Source: a virus. Taken from it: DNA of 27,392 bases. The notes beneath the pieces were generated by a model. The model saw only the letters and a list, made by a program, of their open reading frames with translations. It had not been told where the DNA came from and ran no database searches. Below, one piece after another: positions 1 to 7,637 of this stretch. The DNA is taken from positions 1 through 27,392 of IMG/VR virus record IMGVR_UViG_3300000563_000018, one strand, 5' to 3'. How positions within the stretch are numbered: the stretch's first letter is position 1; each line of letters begins with the position of its first letter. Made by a program: the position numbers and the translations under genes.

Positions 1-183
1 CAATCTATAGGAAGATGCATGCGGAAAAACAAAAATAAAGAATTTGCATATTATTTTGATTTTTGTGATCGTGGAATTAAATATTTTGAATCTGCATCTA
101 AACAAAGACAACAGATTTTAAAAGAATTTGGGCACGAAATTATAATAAAAAAAGAAAATGAGGTAGAACAAAATGATTTATAA
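1..183 (+). CDS. SF2 helicase, C-terminal end (5' partial)
   Basis: The reading frame is open from the first base to a TAA stop at 181-183, giving the last 60 residues of a protein that starts outside the window. It opens with QSIGRCMR, which matches motif VI (QxxGRxxR) of superfamily 2 helicases; the arginines of this motif contact ATP during hydrolysis. The tail that follows (FDFCDRGIKYFESASKQR) has the form seen after motif VI in phage T4 UvsW-type helicases, which remodel branched DNA and recombination intermediates. UvsW-like is therefore a reasonable guess but rests on one motif. The gene overlaps the next one by 11 bases, so they are in one operon. Family is fairly sure; subfamily is not. 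Confidence 0.75.
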   Translation, partial: QSIGRCMRKNKNKEFAYYFDFCDRGIKYFESASKQRQQILKEFGHEIIIKKENEVEQNDL

Positions 184-802
184 AGATATAATAGAAGAAC
201 AAAGTATAGAAGGAATAGAAAGAGAATTTAATGAAATAAATGAAAGATTAATAAAAAAAATAAATGATTTATTAATAAACAATAAAAATATGATATTAAT
301 CATAGAAGGTTGTGATGGAGTTGGAAAGGGATATCTAATAGAAAAATTATCAAAAAAACTACACAATTCATTAATTATGAAAAATTTAGATAGACCAATA
401 GATGGTTCTATTACAGAAAGAACAAAGATAAAAGAAAGATATATTTCAATGTTAAGTTGTTTAAATTTATTTGATAATATATATTTTATTTTTGATAGAT
501 ATCATGCATCAGAAATGATATATGGATTTAAGAGAGGATATGAAGCTAAAGATGATATTTTTTTTAAAAAATTAGAAGAAAAAATAAAAAAATATCCTCA
601 TTTATTAATTTTAATAGATCGAAATGAAGATGAAATAAAAGATGTTTTTAGAAATAGAGGAGATGATTTTATAAATGAAAGTGAAATAGAAGATATAAGA
701 AAAAGATATTATGATTTTTATAATCATTCTATTTTAAATAAAATTATAATTAATAGTTCAGAATTGGACAAATTAATAAAAAAAATAAAAGAGGTTGAAT
801 AG
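173..802 (+). CDS. Deoxynucleoside monophosphate (thymidylate-like) kinase
   Basis: This 209-residue protein has a P-loop GCDGVGKG at residues 46-53, close to the GxDGxGKS/T of thymidylate kinases, and a FDRYHASE segment at 107-114 that matches the DR[YFH] motif of that family. It should transfer phosphate from ATP to a dNMP in the cytoplasm, the step between dNMP production and polymerase substrate. About 40 extra residues precede the P-loop. The P-loop ends KGY where KST or KTT is usual, so it departs from cellular Tmk. The start has GAGG nine bases upstream and lies inside the end of the helicase gene. Because the next genes are a dUTPase/dCTPase and a thymidylate-synthase-like enzyme, its substrate could be dTMP or a modified dCMP; the sequence does not decide. 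Confidence 0.78.
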   Translation: MIYKDIIEEQSIEGIEREFNEINERLIKKINDLLINNKNMILIIEGCDGVGKGYLIEKLSKKLHNSLIMKNLDRPIDGSITERTKIKERYISMLSCLNLFDNIYFIFDRYHASEMIYGFKRGYEAKDDIFFKKLEEKIKKYPHLLILIDRNEDEIKDVFRNRGDDFINESEIEDIRKRYYDFYNHSILNKIIINSSELDKLIKKIKEVE

Positions 803-804
803 AT

Positions 805-1461
805 ATGGTAAATATAAATGAAATGAAAGATGTTGGAGAAGTTCCCAAGAATATTTTAGAAGCTATGTTCAATAAACAATATGAATTAGCTATGAAATAT
901 GTAGATATAGAAAAAATGGGAGATTTATTTGAAAAGACAAAAACAAATCTAGATACTCTTGAAGGTCAAATATGGCTTAAAGATTTTATATATAGAACAA
1001 TAGAAGAAGTTGGTGAATCTTTTGAAATAATATATATAAACAAAGATTGGTCTAAAGTATCAGATATTGATAAATTACATTATTCAGAAGAATTAATAGA
1101 TGCATTACATTTTTATATGGAATTATGTTTAATTGCAGGTTATAATTCAAGTGATTTTAAACAACTTAATGAATATGGACAAATAACAGGAATAGAAACA
1201 TCTCTTGAATATATATATTTTAAAATTAGACATTGGAATATTGTTCAATATTTAACTTTAGCAGGAAACAAATTAAGAAATAAAAAATGGAAACAAACAC
1301 AAGTATTAACAGATAGAAATATATTTTTTGAATATCTAGAAAAAGCACTTGATGAATTAATTAGAGCTTTAAGAAGTGTTGGATTAACAGATGAAGATAT
1401 TTATAACATGTATTTTAAAAAGAATCAGGTAAATAAATTTAGACAAAGAAGTAAATATTAG
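805..1461 (+). CDS. All-alpha dimeric dUTPase / dCTPase family protein
   Basis: A 218-residue helical protein of the dUTPase_2 (MazG-related) family. The metal-binding acids show as EEVGE (residues 67-71) and EELID (95-99), and the C-terminus carries YFKKNQVNKFRQRSKY (203-218), matching the YxxKNxxNxxRQxxGY nucleotide-binding signature, with Gly replaced by Lys near the end. Members hydrolyse dUTP and dUDP, or in T4 gp56 dCTP and dUTP, to the monophosphate and pyrophosphate. This keeps uracil, or plain cytosine, out of viral DNA and feeds dUMP or dCMP to the next enzyme. About 80 residues between the EELID helix and the C-terminal motif form an extended insert. The GAGG upstream lies within the end of the kinase gene, so the two are coupled. 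The choice between dUTP and dCTP is open. Confidence 0.85.
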   Translation: MVNINEMKDVGEVPKNILEAMFNKQYELAMKYVDIEKMGDLFEKTKTNLDTLEGQIWLKDFIYRTIEEVGESFEIIYINKDWSKVSDIDKLHYSEELIDALHFYMELCLIAGYNSSDFKQLNEYGQITGIETSLEYIYFKIRHWNIVQYLTLAGNKLRNKKWKQTQVLTDRNIFFEYLEKALDELIRALRSVGLTDEDIYNMYFKKNQVNKFRQRSKY

Positions 1462-1472
1462 GAGGAATTTAA

Positions 1473-2177
1473 ATGAGAATATATAAAAATTGTAAGGAAG
1501 CTATTAGTGAAATAGAAAGAGATTTATTTGAAATGGGAATTGAAGCCCATAGTAAATCTATGCAGAATAAAATTGTAGAAGATGACGAAGGATATAAAAC
1601 AAAAGAACTACAAGGATATTCTTTTACAATATTAAATTCTGAAGATAAAGATGAAATGGTTGGAGAATGTTTAAATTGGTGTAATTCTGAATTTAAAGAA
1701 AGAATTGCTGGATGGAATAATCCTAAAGAACATATATCTCTTAATCCAGGAGAAGCATATAAACTTAGAGAGAATGTTTGGAATGAATTTTTAGTAAATG
1801 GAAAATTTGAATATACATATAATGAAAGAATGTATTGGCAAATAAACGTTTTAATCGAAGAATTAAAAAGAAATCCAGAATCTAGACAAACAATAATTCA
1901 ATTTCATGATAGAAATATTGACCAAGATAGAATGGGAGGAAAAGCACGTGTACCATGTTCTATGTTTTATCAGTTGATGATAAGAGAAGGTAAACTTGAT
2001 ATTGTTTATATTATGAGAAGTACAGATTTTTATACACATTTTAAAAATGATATATGGCATGCAATTACATTTAGAGATTGGATTTCAAAGCAAATAAATG
2101 TTCCAGTAGGAAAATATATTATGTTTGCTTCTAGTTTACATGCATATAAAAAGGATTTTCCAGAGGGTGTGTATTAA
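1473..2177 (+). CDS. Thymidylate synthase-fold pyrimidine methylase or hydroxymethylase (dCMP hydroxymethylase candidate)
   Basis: The 234-residue protein has the ThyA core: the nucleophile Cys162 in RVPCSMFYQ, the phosphate-binding Arg in NPESRQTI (135-142), RSTD (182-185) and SSLHAY (220-225). These enzymes methylate or hydroxymethylate C5 of dUMP or dCMP using methylene-tetrahydrofolate. The residue equivalent to E. coli TS Asn177, counted 11 residues after the Arg of RSxD, is Asp193, in FKNDIWHA. In T4 dCMP hydroxymethylase the same position is Asp in a similar FRND segment, and Asp there favours cytosine over uracil. I therefore lean towards dCMP hydroxymethylase, but only specificity residues support it. 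A strong AGGAGG site precedes the ATG. It lies between a dUTPase/dCTPase gene and a small unknown gene. Confidence 0.82.
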   Translation: MRIYKNCKEAISEIERDLFEMGIEAHSKSMQNKIVEDDEGYKTKELQGYSFTILNSEDKDEMVGECLNWCNSEFKERIAGWNNPKEHISLNPGEAYKLRENVWNEFLVNGKFEYTYNERMYWQINVLIEELKRNPESRQTIIQFHDRNIDQDRMGGKARVPCSMFYQLMIREGKLDIVYIMRSTDFYTHFKNDIWHAITFRDWISKQINVPVGKYIMFASSLHAYKKDFPEGVY

Positions 2178-2402
2178 ATGCAATTTACACAAAAAAAAGA
2201 TATAAAAAAATTAAATGTTTGGTCTCCAATTTTAGAAGCAAAAATTGCAATATTTTGTTATGAAAATTATGAAGGAGAAAAAGAAATTATAAAAGAAATA
2301 AACGAAATGAATTATAAAATATTAAGAAAAAACAAAACAAAAACAAACAAAAGCTTATATACAGCAACACCATTACAAAGATTGTTAATAAATAAAAAAT
2401 GA
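2178..2402 (+). CDS. Hypothetical protein, 74 residues
   Basis: The ATG follows the stop of the thymidylate-synthase-like gene directly, with GAGGG upstream inside that gene, so translation is probably coupled. The product is Lys-rich, with one hydrophobic strand or helix (ILEAKIAIFCYENY, about residues 18-31) and a charged tail. No family is recognised and no signal peptide or clear membrane segment is seen. Its place between a nucleotide-modifying enzyme and a methyltransferase suggests a role in the same module, but this is only context. Confidence 0.6.
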   Translation: MQFTQKKDIKKLNVWSPILEAKIAIFCYENYEGEKEIIKEINEMNYKILRKNKTKTNKSLYTATPLQRLLINKK

Positions 2403-2408
2403 TTTTGA

Positions 2409-3272
2409 ATGAATGAAATAAATGAAAAAATAAATGTTGAATATTCTAATAAATTTCCAGATGATTATCATACAGATGTTTTAGAAGAATATTATAAAGG
2501 AGAATTGAAAAGAAAAGATGGGACATATTATAAACAAATAGAAAGAAAAAAATATTATACTACAAAAGAGAAACATTTATGTCCTGGTCATTGGCAAGGA
2601 TATAGGTTTGTTATTCAGAATTATTCTCCAAAAAATGGAAATGTTTTCGATCCATGCTTAGGTTCAGGAACTACAATTGTTGAATCTATAAATAATAATA
2701 GAAATGGATATGGAATAGAATTGGAATATTCTCACATTGCAAAAAAGAATGTAGAAGATCAGAATTCAAAAATGAAATATAAAATATATGATGGAGATAT
2801 GAGAAATATAAATGAAATTATTTTAGAAGATATATCATTTGATTTAATAGTTACTGGAACTCCATATATGGGAGTTTCTGATTCTCCACAAAGACCCAAT
2901 ACAAACTTAAAAAATAAATTTAATCACGAAAGAAGTTTTTATTATAATAAAGAATTACCTAATTTTGCATGGTTATCAGAAAAAGAATATTATAAAGAAA
3001 TAAAAAAAACATATGAAAAAATATTAAAATATTTAAAAAAGAATGGATATTTTTCAATTATAATAAAAGATACAATGAAAAATAAAAAACCATATTTATT
3101 ACATTATAATTTAACAAATGAAATTTTAAAAATTCCTGGAATTAAATTAGATAGTATTTATTTACATAAACATTTACCAAAAACACTATTTATGAATACT
3201 TATCCTAAACGATATCCAGGTATAAAAATTCCATTATATCAAACAATTGTAATATTTAAAAAGGTGAAATAA
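2409..3272 (+). CDS. DNA methyltransferase-like protein (N4/N6 amino type)
   Basis: This 287-residue protein binds S-adenosylmethionine. Motif I is DPCLGSGTT at residues 81-89, preceded by a helix as in the usual LDPFxGSGTT of amino-methyltransferases, and GIELEYSHI (102-110) is the following motif II strand. Motif IV appears as TGTPYMG at 149-155, where the usual form is [DNS]PP[YFW]; here the first two positions are Gly-Thr. The motif I before motif IV order and the single compact domain without a large recognition domain are notable. It could modify viral DNA, for example against host restriction. A tRNA guanine methyltransferase is an alternative but less likely from context. No good ribosome site precedes the ATG; the previous gene ends 6 bases upstream. 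Confidence 0.72.
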   Translation: MNEINEKINVEYSNKFPDDYHTDVLEEYYKGELKRKDGTYYKQIERKKYYTTKEKHLCPGHWQGYRFVIQNYSPKNGNVFDPCLGSGTTIVESINNNRNGYGIELEYSHIAKKNVEDQNSKMKYKIYDGDMRNINEIILEDISFDLIVTGTPYMGVSDSPQRPNTNLKNKFNHERSFYYNKELPNFAWLSEKEYYKEIKKTYEKILKYLKKNGYFSIIIKDTMKNKKPYLLHYNLTNEILKIPGIKLDSIYLHKHLPKTLFMNTYPKRYPGIKIPLYQTIVIFKKVK

Positions 3273-3276
3273 TAAT

Positions 3277-4782
3277 ATGTGTGGAATCTGGGGAATAACA
3301 ACAGGATATGAATATAAAAAAGCTATATTTGCAGAAAAACAACTCAAAAATAGAGGTCCTGATTATTCAGGTTTTTATTTTGATGATAATATATCCCTAG
3401 TTCATACAAGATTATCAATTATAGATTTATCAGAAAAATCAAATCAACCATTTAAAAGTTCAAAAACAATTATATCTTTTAACGGAGAAATTTATAACTA
3501 TAAAAAAATAAAAAAAGAACTAATAAATAAACACAAATATAAATTCAAAACAACAGGAGATACAGAAGTTATAGTTGCTTTATATGAAACACTTGGAATT
3601 GATGGGTTTAAAAAATTAAATGGAATGTTTGCATTTATTATTTATGATAAATTAAAAAATAAAACATATTTTCTAAGAGATCCAACAGGAATAAAACCAC
3701 TATATTACTATAAACATAAACATGGTATTATAGAAGCATCTAGTTTGATGAGTGCAATGTCTATTAAAAAAGAGACCAATTTAGATGCATTAAATGAGTT
3801 GTTATCTCTAGGGTATTCAAGAGTTTCTTTATATAAAAATTATGAAGAATTTGAACCAGGAATAATATATGATGAAAATTTAAAAAAAACGAAAATAAAA
3901 TTTATAACTACAAAAAAAACATTCAAAAAAAGTATAATAGAACATTTTTTAACATCTGATGTTCCTGTTGGAATTACATTAAGTGGAGGAATTGATTCCT
4001 CTTATATTACTTATATTTGTTCTAAGATAAAAAGGATTCATACATTTACAATAGGATTTGATAAAAACGAACCCGATATAATAGCCTCTAGAAATTTAGC
4101 AAAAAAACTTAAAACTATACATCATGAAATAATATTAAATAAACAAAAAGCTTTAAAAGAATATAAAAAAGCTATTGATATATTAGAAATCCCAATGGAT
4201 ATGGGAAGTACTTTACAGACTTATTTATTAGGTCGAGAGATTAAAAAATTTGGTATTAAGGTTATTTTAATTGGAGAAGGTTCTGATGAAATAAATGGTG
4301 GATATAGGAGACACCAAGAAGTATTATTTAAAGAATTTAATAAAAATCCATTAAAATTTTACAAAAATAGAATAATTAAATTCAACAAAAAAAATAGAAA
4401 TGAAATATTAAATCATAATTTTAAAAAAGATATTAATATTAATTTAAATAAAAAGTTGGGTTTAAATGCAATATTAGATTGGGATTTAAATAATGAAATT
4501 AGATTTTATCATCTAAAACGTATAGACCATATAATAAGTAATTTTGGAATAGAGGCTAGAGTTCCATATCTTGATTATAGTTGTATTAAAAGTTGTATGG
4601 AAATGGATTATTTAAAAAAAGTTAAGTTAAATAGAAACAAAATAATTTTAAGAAATGAAGCTAAAAAAGAAGGATTATTTAATGAATATGTTGAAATGCC
4701 AAAAAGACCTTTAAAAATATTTAAAGATATGAGGGATATAATTGAAAAAAATGTGAGGAGTTTTTTATATGAAAAAAAATAA
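3277..4782 (+). CDS. Glutamine-hydrolysing asparagine synthetase-like amidotransferase
   Basis: The 501-residue protein starts MCGIWGI, so Cys2 becomes the N-terminal glutaminase nucleophile after Met removal; this also fixes the start, which has AAGGTG upstream. RGPDYSG, NGEIYNY and TGDTE complete the class II glutaminase domain (about 1-190). The synthetase domain has the pyrophosphatase loop SGGIDSS (236-242), GEGSDE (333-338) and EARVPYLD. The family moves ammonia from glutamine onto an adenylated carboxylate, normally aspartate. All key residues seem present, so it should be active, though it is about 50 residues shorter than E. coli AsnB. It sits between a DNA methyltransferase and a dCMP deaminase and overlaps the latter by 14 bases. 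A role in building an amide-bearing modified base or surface group is possible but unproven. Confidence 0.9.
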   Translation: MCGIWGITTGYEYKKAIFAEKQLKNRGPDYSGFYFDDNISLVHTRLSIIDLSEKSNQPFKSSKTIISFNGEIYNYKKIKKELINKHKYKFKTTGDTEVIVALYETLGIDGFKKLNGMFAFIIYDKLKNKTYFLRDPTGIKPLYYYKHKHGIIEASSLMSAMSIKKETNLDALNELLSLGYSRVSLYKNYEEFEPGIIYDENLKKTKIKFITTKKTFKKSIIEHFLTSDVPVGITLSGGIDSSYITYICSKIKRIHTFTIGFDKNEPDIIASRNLAKKLKTIHHEIILNKQKALKEYKKAIDILEIPMDMGSTLQTYLLGREIKKFGIKVILIGEGSDEINGGYRRHQEVLFKEFNKNPLKFYKNRIIKFNKKNRNEILNHNFKKDININLNKKLGLNAILDWDLNNEIRFYHLKRIDHIISNFGIEARVPYLDYSCIKSCMEMDYLKKVKLNRNKIILRNEAKKEGLFNEYVEMPKRPLKIFKDMRDIIEKNVRSFLYEKK

Positions 4783-5200
4783 AATTGAATATTTTAAATC
4801 TATTGCTTTAAGAACAGCAGATTTAAGTACTTGTGTTAGTAAACACGTTGGAACCATTTTGGTTAAGGATTTACGAATTGTTGGAATGGGATACAATGGA
4901 ACATTACCAGGAAAAAAACACTGTAATAAAATCTTTAAAAAACAATTTGATAGAGAAAAACACCACGAATGGAGTTTATATAATGAATTACATGCTGAAC
5001 AAAATATGTTGAGTTTTTGTGCAAAAAATGGAATACCAACAAAGGATACAAGTTTATTTGTAACAATATCACCATGTATTAATTGTGCGAAGATTATAAT
5101 TGCTTCCGGAATAAAAAATGTTTATTATATTGAAAAATATGATAAAGAATGTGGATTGGATCTATTGAAAAAAAGTAAAATAAAATGTTATAAAATTTGA
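4769..5200 (+). CDS. dCMP deaminase
   Basis: A 143-residue zinc enzyme with the cytidine/deoxycytidylate deaminase signature: HAE at residues 75-77 (His75 zinc ligand, Glu77 proton shuttle) and SPCINC at 101-106 (Cys103 and Cys106 zinc ligands). It converts dCMP to dUMP, the substrate of thymidylate synthase, and so balances dCTP and dTTP. The length matches phage and ComEB-type dCMP deaminases. The start has GAGGAG nine bases upstream and lies 14 bases inside the end of the asparagine synthetase-like gene. It joins the kinase, dUTPase/dCTPase and TS-like genes in the nucleotide module. If the TS-like enzyme really uses dCMP, the two enzymes would compete for the same substrate. Confidence 0.92.
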   Translation: MKKNKIEYFKSIALRTADLSTCVSKHVGTILVKDLRIVGMGYNGTLPGKKHCNKIFKKQFDREKHHEWSLYNELHAEQNMLSFCAKNGIPTKDTSLFVTISPCINCAKIIIASGIKNVYYIEKYDKECGLDLLKKSKIKCYKI

Positions 5201-5205
5201 TTGTA

Positions 5206-7074
5206 ATGAAAGAATTAGAAAATCAAAAAATTTTAATATATGATATAGAAACAGCTTCTGTAGAAGAAAAAGCAAACCCCTATAAAGATAAACTAAGATT
5301 TTTTGGATGCTATTCATATTATACAAATGAATATTATTATCTAACAAAGATAGATGATATAAAGAAAATAATTAATATTCATGATTATCTTGTTGGATTT
5401 AATACTTTAAAATATGATAATATAGTTTTATTTAATAATGGATTTTCTGATATAATTTTCAAGAATGAAAACACAGAGCATTATAAAATGAAATATAAAA
5501 CCAATATTGATTTATATAAAATATTTAAAGATCGATCTACTATTATTAAAACTAAAAAGGGTCTAATGAAAGATTTATTATTATCTTATTCATTAGATTA
5601 TATTACTAAAATGTTAGATTTAGTAGATGATGAGTCAGGAAAGATAAAAGATTTTGATTATAATATATTAAAAAAAGAAACATTTACAAAAGATGAAATG
5701 ATATATATTTTTAAATATTTAAAAAGAGATATAGACATCACAAAAAAACTATATGAATGGTTGGAATCTTATTTTTATGTATTTAAAGATTTTTTATATA
5801 AAAAAGATATAAAAAATAAAAGTTATTTAAATAGTACAACAGCAGTTTTTTCATATAAAGCAATATGTAAAGCATTAGATATTAAAGAGGAATATTCTAA
5901 TATAAAAACACATAGTACATATGGTGGAGGATATGTTAGTTATCCTGCAGCTGAACATTTTGAAGGTGATATATATTGTCTGGACTACAACTCGCTGTAC
6001 CCAAATATAATTGTTCAGTGTAATATATTTTCGAGAAATAAAGAAAATAATGAAGGATGGAATGGTAATAATTTTTTTAAAGTTGAAGGATATTATAATG
6101 ATAAAACACAGGGAAAGATTGAAAAATTAATTAAAAAATGGTATGAAGATAGGATTATTTTCAAAAAAAATAAAGACCCAAAAGAACATACAATAAAAAT
6201 TATATTAAATACTATGTATGGAATTTTGGGGAATGAATCATTTAAAACATTAGCCGATAATGTTTGTGTTGCTGATGTAACAAGATTAGCACGTCAATGG
6301 ATAAAATTAGCAAGAAAAATATTTAAAGATAAAGGATATAAAATTATATATTCAGATACAGATTCTATATATATATTAGATGAATATAATAATAAAGATA
6401 AAATTATAGAAATAAAAGATGAAGTTATAAATATAATAAAATCAAATGTTCCATTTCCATATACTGGTTTTGATATGGGTATAGATGATGAAATATCACA
6501 TATGTGGTTTTTTAAATCTAATAATAAAATAACAATAAAAAAATCAGATGATGAAATGGATGAAGACGATTATATTAATAAACCAAAAGGATTATTAAAA
6601 AAAAATTATATATATTTAACAAAAGATAATAAAATTGTTGTTAAAGATGCTGGTATTAAAAAGAAATCTACAAGTTTAATAGTTAGAAAGATTTTTTGGG
6701 ATTATATGGTTCCAAGAATAAAAGAAGAAAAGAAAATAAAATTTGAAAAAAAATGGTTTGAAGAAATTATAAGTAATTTGTTAAATGAAGATTTATCTTT
6801 AATTTCAAAAAGATATTCAGTAAATAATAAAGTATTTTATAAAAACAATTCACAATTACAATATCAAATTTCAAACAAATATGGAGAGGGAATTCATTTT
6901 TTAATTCCTAATAAAATAATGGGTGTAGGAAAAGGTAAAAAATACTGCACAATAGAAGAGTTTAAAAAAAATAATTTAACAATTAATGATATAGATTTTA
7001 AAAATATTTGGAGAGAACTCGAATTTTTTATTGAAGAAAAAAATAAACAATATAAGTTGTTTGATTTTGTTTAG
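5206..7074 (+). CDS. Family B DNA polymerase
   Basis: The 622-residue protein has both polymerase and proofreading domains. The exonuclease motifs are DIET (13-16), FNTLKYD and YLKRDID (Exo I-III, all with their acidic residues). The polymerase motifs are DYNSLYPNI (A, from residue 260), KIILNTMYG (B, about 331) and YSDTDS (C, 382-387). KKNYIYL is a KxY-type motif further on. It should be the viral replicase. It is shorter than T4 or archaeal PolB (near 800-900 residues). I saw no clear protein-priming insertions but cannot exclude them. The ATG at 5206 lacks a clear ribosome site; a TTG at 5197 would overlap the dCMP deaminase stop by 4 bases and is an alternative start. Codons at 5980-6000 differ sharply from the rest. 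Confidence 0.93.
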   Translation: MKELENQKILIYDIETASVEEKANPYKDKLRFFGCYSYYTNEYYYLTKIDDIKKIINIHDYLVGFNTLKYDNIVLFNNGFSDIIFKNENTEHYKMKYKTNIDLYKIFKDRSTIIKTKKGLMKDLLLSYSLDYITKMLDLVDDESGKIKDFDYNILKKETFTKDEMIYIFKYLKRDIDITKKLYEWLESYFYVFKDFLYKKDIKNKSYLNSTTAVFSYKAICKALDIKEEYSNIKTHSTYGGGYVSYPAAEHFEGDIYCLDYNSLYPNIIVQCNIFSRNKENNEGWNGNNFFKVEGYYNDKTQGKIEKLIKKWYEDRIIFKKNKDPKEHTIKIILNTMYGILGNESFKTLADNVCVADVTRLARQWIKLARKIFKDKGYKIIYSDTDSIYILDEYNNKDKIIEIKDEVINIIKSNVPFPYTGFDMGIDDEISHMWFFKSNNKITIKKSDDEMDEDDYINKPKGLLKKNYIYLTKDNKIVVKDAGIKKKSTSLIVRKIFWDYMVPRIKEEKKIKFEKKWFEEIISNLLNEDLSLISKRYSVNNKVFYKNNSQLQYQISNKYGEGIHFLIPNKIMGVGKGKKYCTIEEFKKNNLTINDIDFKNIWRELEFFIEEKNKQYKLFDFV

Positions 7075-7085
7075 GAGGAATTTAT

Positions 7086-7382
7086 ATGGAACTACAAACA
7101 ATAAATGAGAAGTTGAAAACATATTTCGACTTGAAGAAGGATATAGATAGTTTGACAGAGATTAAAGATGCGATCCGGAAGGAGTTAGAGTCTCATTTGA
7201 AGACCGAGGGAATTGATTCTTTGAAGACTGGATTAGGCACGATATCTTATGTTAAGAAAGAATATGAGAGTTTAGATAAGAATAAGATAAAGGAATTTTT
7301 GGATGAAGAGCAATTGAAGCAAATAATTACATTGAAAGAGAGCGCATATATCAAGATTTCTGAAGCAAAAAAGGTGGAGTGA
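7086..7382 (+). CDS. Hypothetical coiled-coil protein, 98 residues
   Basis: A strong AGGAGG site lies just before the ATG. The product is almost wholly helical and charged. The first half (about residues 5-40) has a heptad-like pattern, and the second (about 48-98) holds GLGTISYVKKEYESLD, a pattern common in small phage early proteins, then more helix. No catalytic motif is seen. Codon use differs from upstream genes: AAG, GAG and TTG are common, and GCG, CGG, ACC and GGC appear, whereas neighbours use almost only AAA, GAA and TTA. That suggests a different origin or higher expression. It lies directly between the polymerase and a tRNA gene. Function unknown; a small DNA-metabolism accessory is a guess. 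Confidence 0.7.
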   Translation: MELQTINEKLKTYFDLKKDIDSLTEIKDAIRKELESHLKTEGIDSLKTGLGTISYVKKEYESLDKNKIKEFLDEEQLKQIITLKESAYIKISEAKKVE

Positions 7383-7391
7383 TATGATTAT

Positions 7392-7465
7392 GGTTGTATG
7401 GCGCAATTGGGAACGCACCACCCTTACAAGGTGGAGGATTGCTGGTTCAAGTCCAGCTACAACCA
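7392..7465 (+). tRNA. tRNA-Val (anticodon UAC)
   Basis: The 74 bases fold as a full cloverleaf. The acceptor stem GGTTGTA (7392-7398) pairs with TACAACC (7458-7464), followed by discriminator A. The anticodon stem CCACC/GGTGG encloses the loop CTTACAA, with anticodon TAC at 7425-7427, reading GUA and probably other Val codons. The T arm is GCTGG/CCAGC with loop TTCAAGT. The D stem is short (GCG/CGC) with a GGG-containing loop. No intron and no encoded CCA are seen, so the CCA must be added after transcription. It sits in the replication operon 9 bases after the 98-residue gene and could support translation of AT-rich viral Val codons. Confidence 0.95.
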
Positions 7466-7489
7466 TATCAAATGTTGGAGGAATAAAAA

Positions 7490-7636
7490 ATGAATAATAA
7501 AATGTTTTGTAGCAAGTGTAAGATTGAGATTAGAAGAGCAGCATTTAATATAGGCAATGATTTTTTCTGTTGTAAAAACTGCTTTGAAAGATTTAAAAAA
7601 ATAAATGAAGAGAAAAACAAAAATAAAAAGGAATAA
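7490..7636 (+). CDS. Small zinc-finger protein, 48 residues
   Basis: A short open frame with GGAGG eight bases before its ATG. The protein holds two Cys pairs, FCSKCK near residues 6-11 and FFCCKNCFERF near 25-35, the spacing of a treble-clef or TRASH/MYM-like zinc finger. A highly basic tail of Lys, Asn and Glu follows. It probably folds around one zinc and may bind nucleic acid or protein. It starts 24 bases after the tRNA and ends one base before the next gene's start, so it belongs to the same operon. Related small CxxC proteins are common in phage early regions, but I cannot name a family. Confidence 0.72.
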   Translation: MNNKMFCSKCKIEIRRAAFNIGNDFFCCKNCFERFKKINEEKNKNKKE

Positions 7637-7637
7637 T

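Noticed and set aside
1863-2060. Minus-strand 65-codon frame inside the TS-like gene
   Set aside because: Shadow of a well-conserved gene, no ribosome site.
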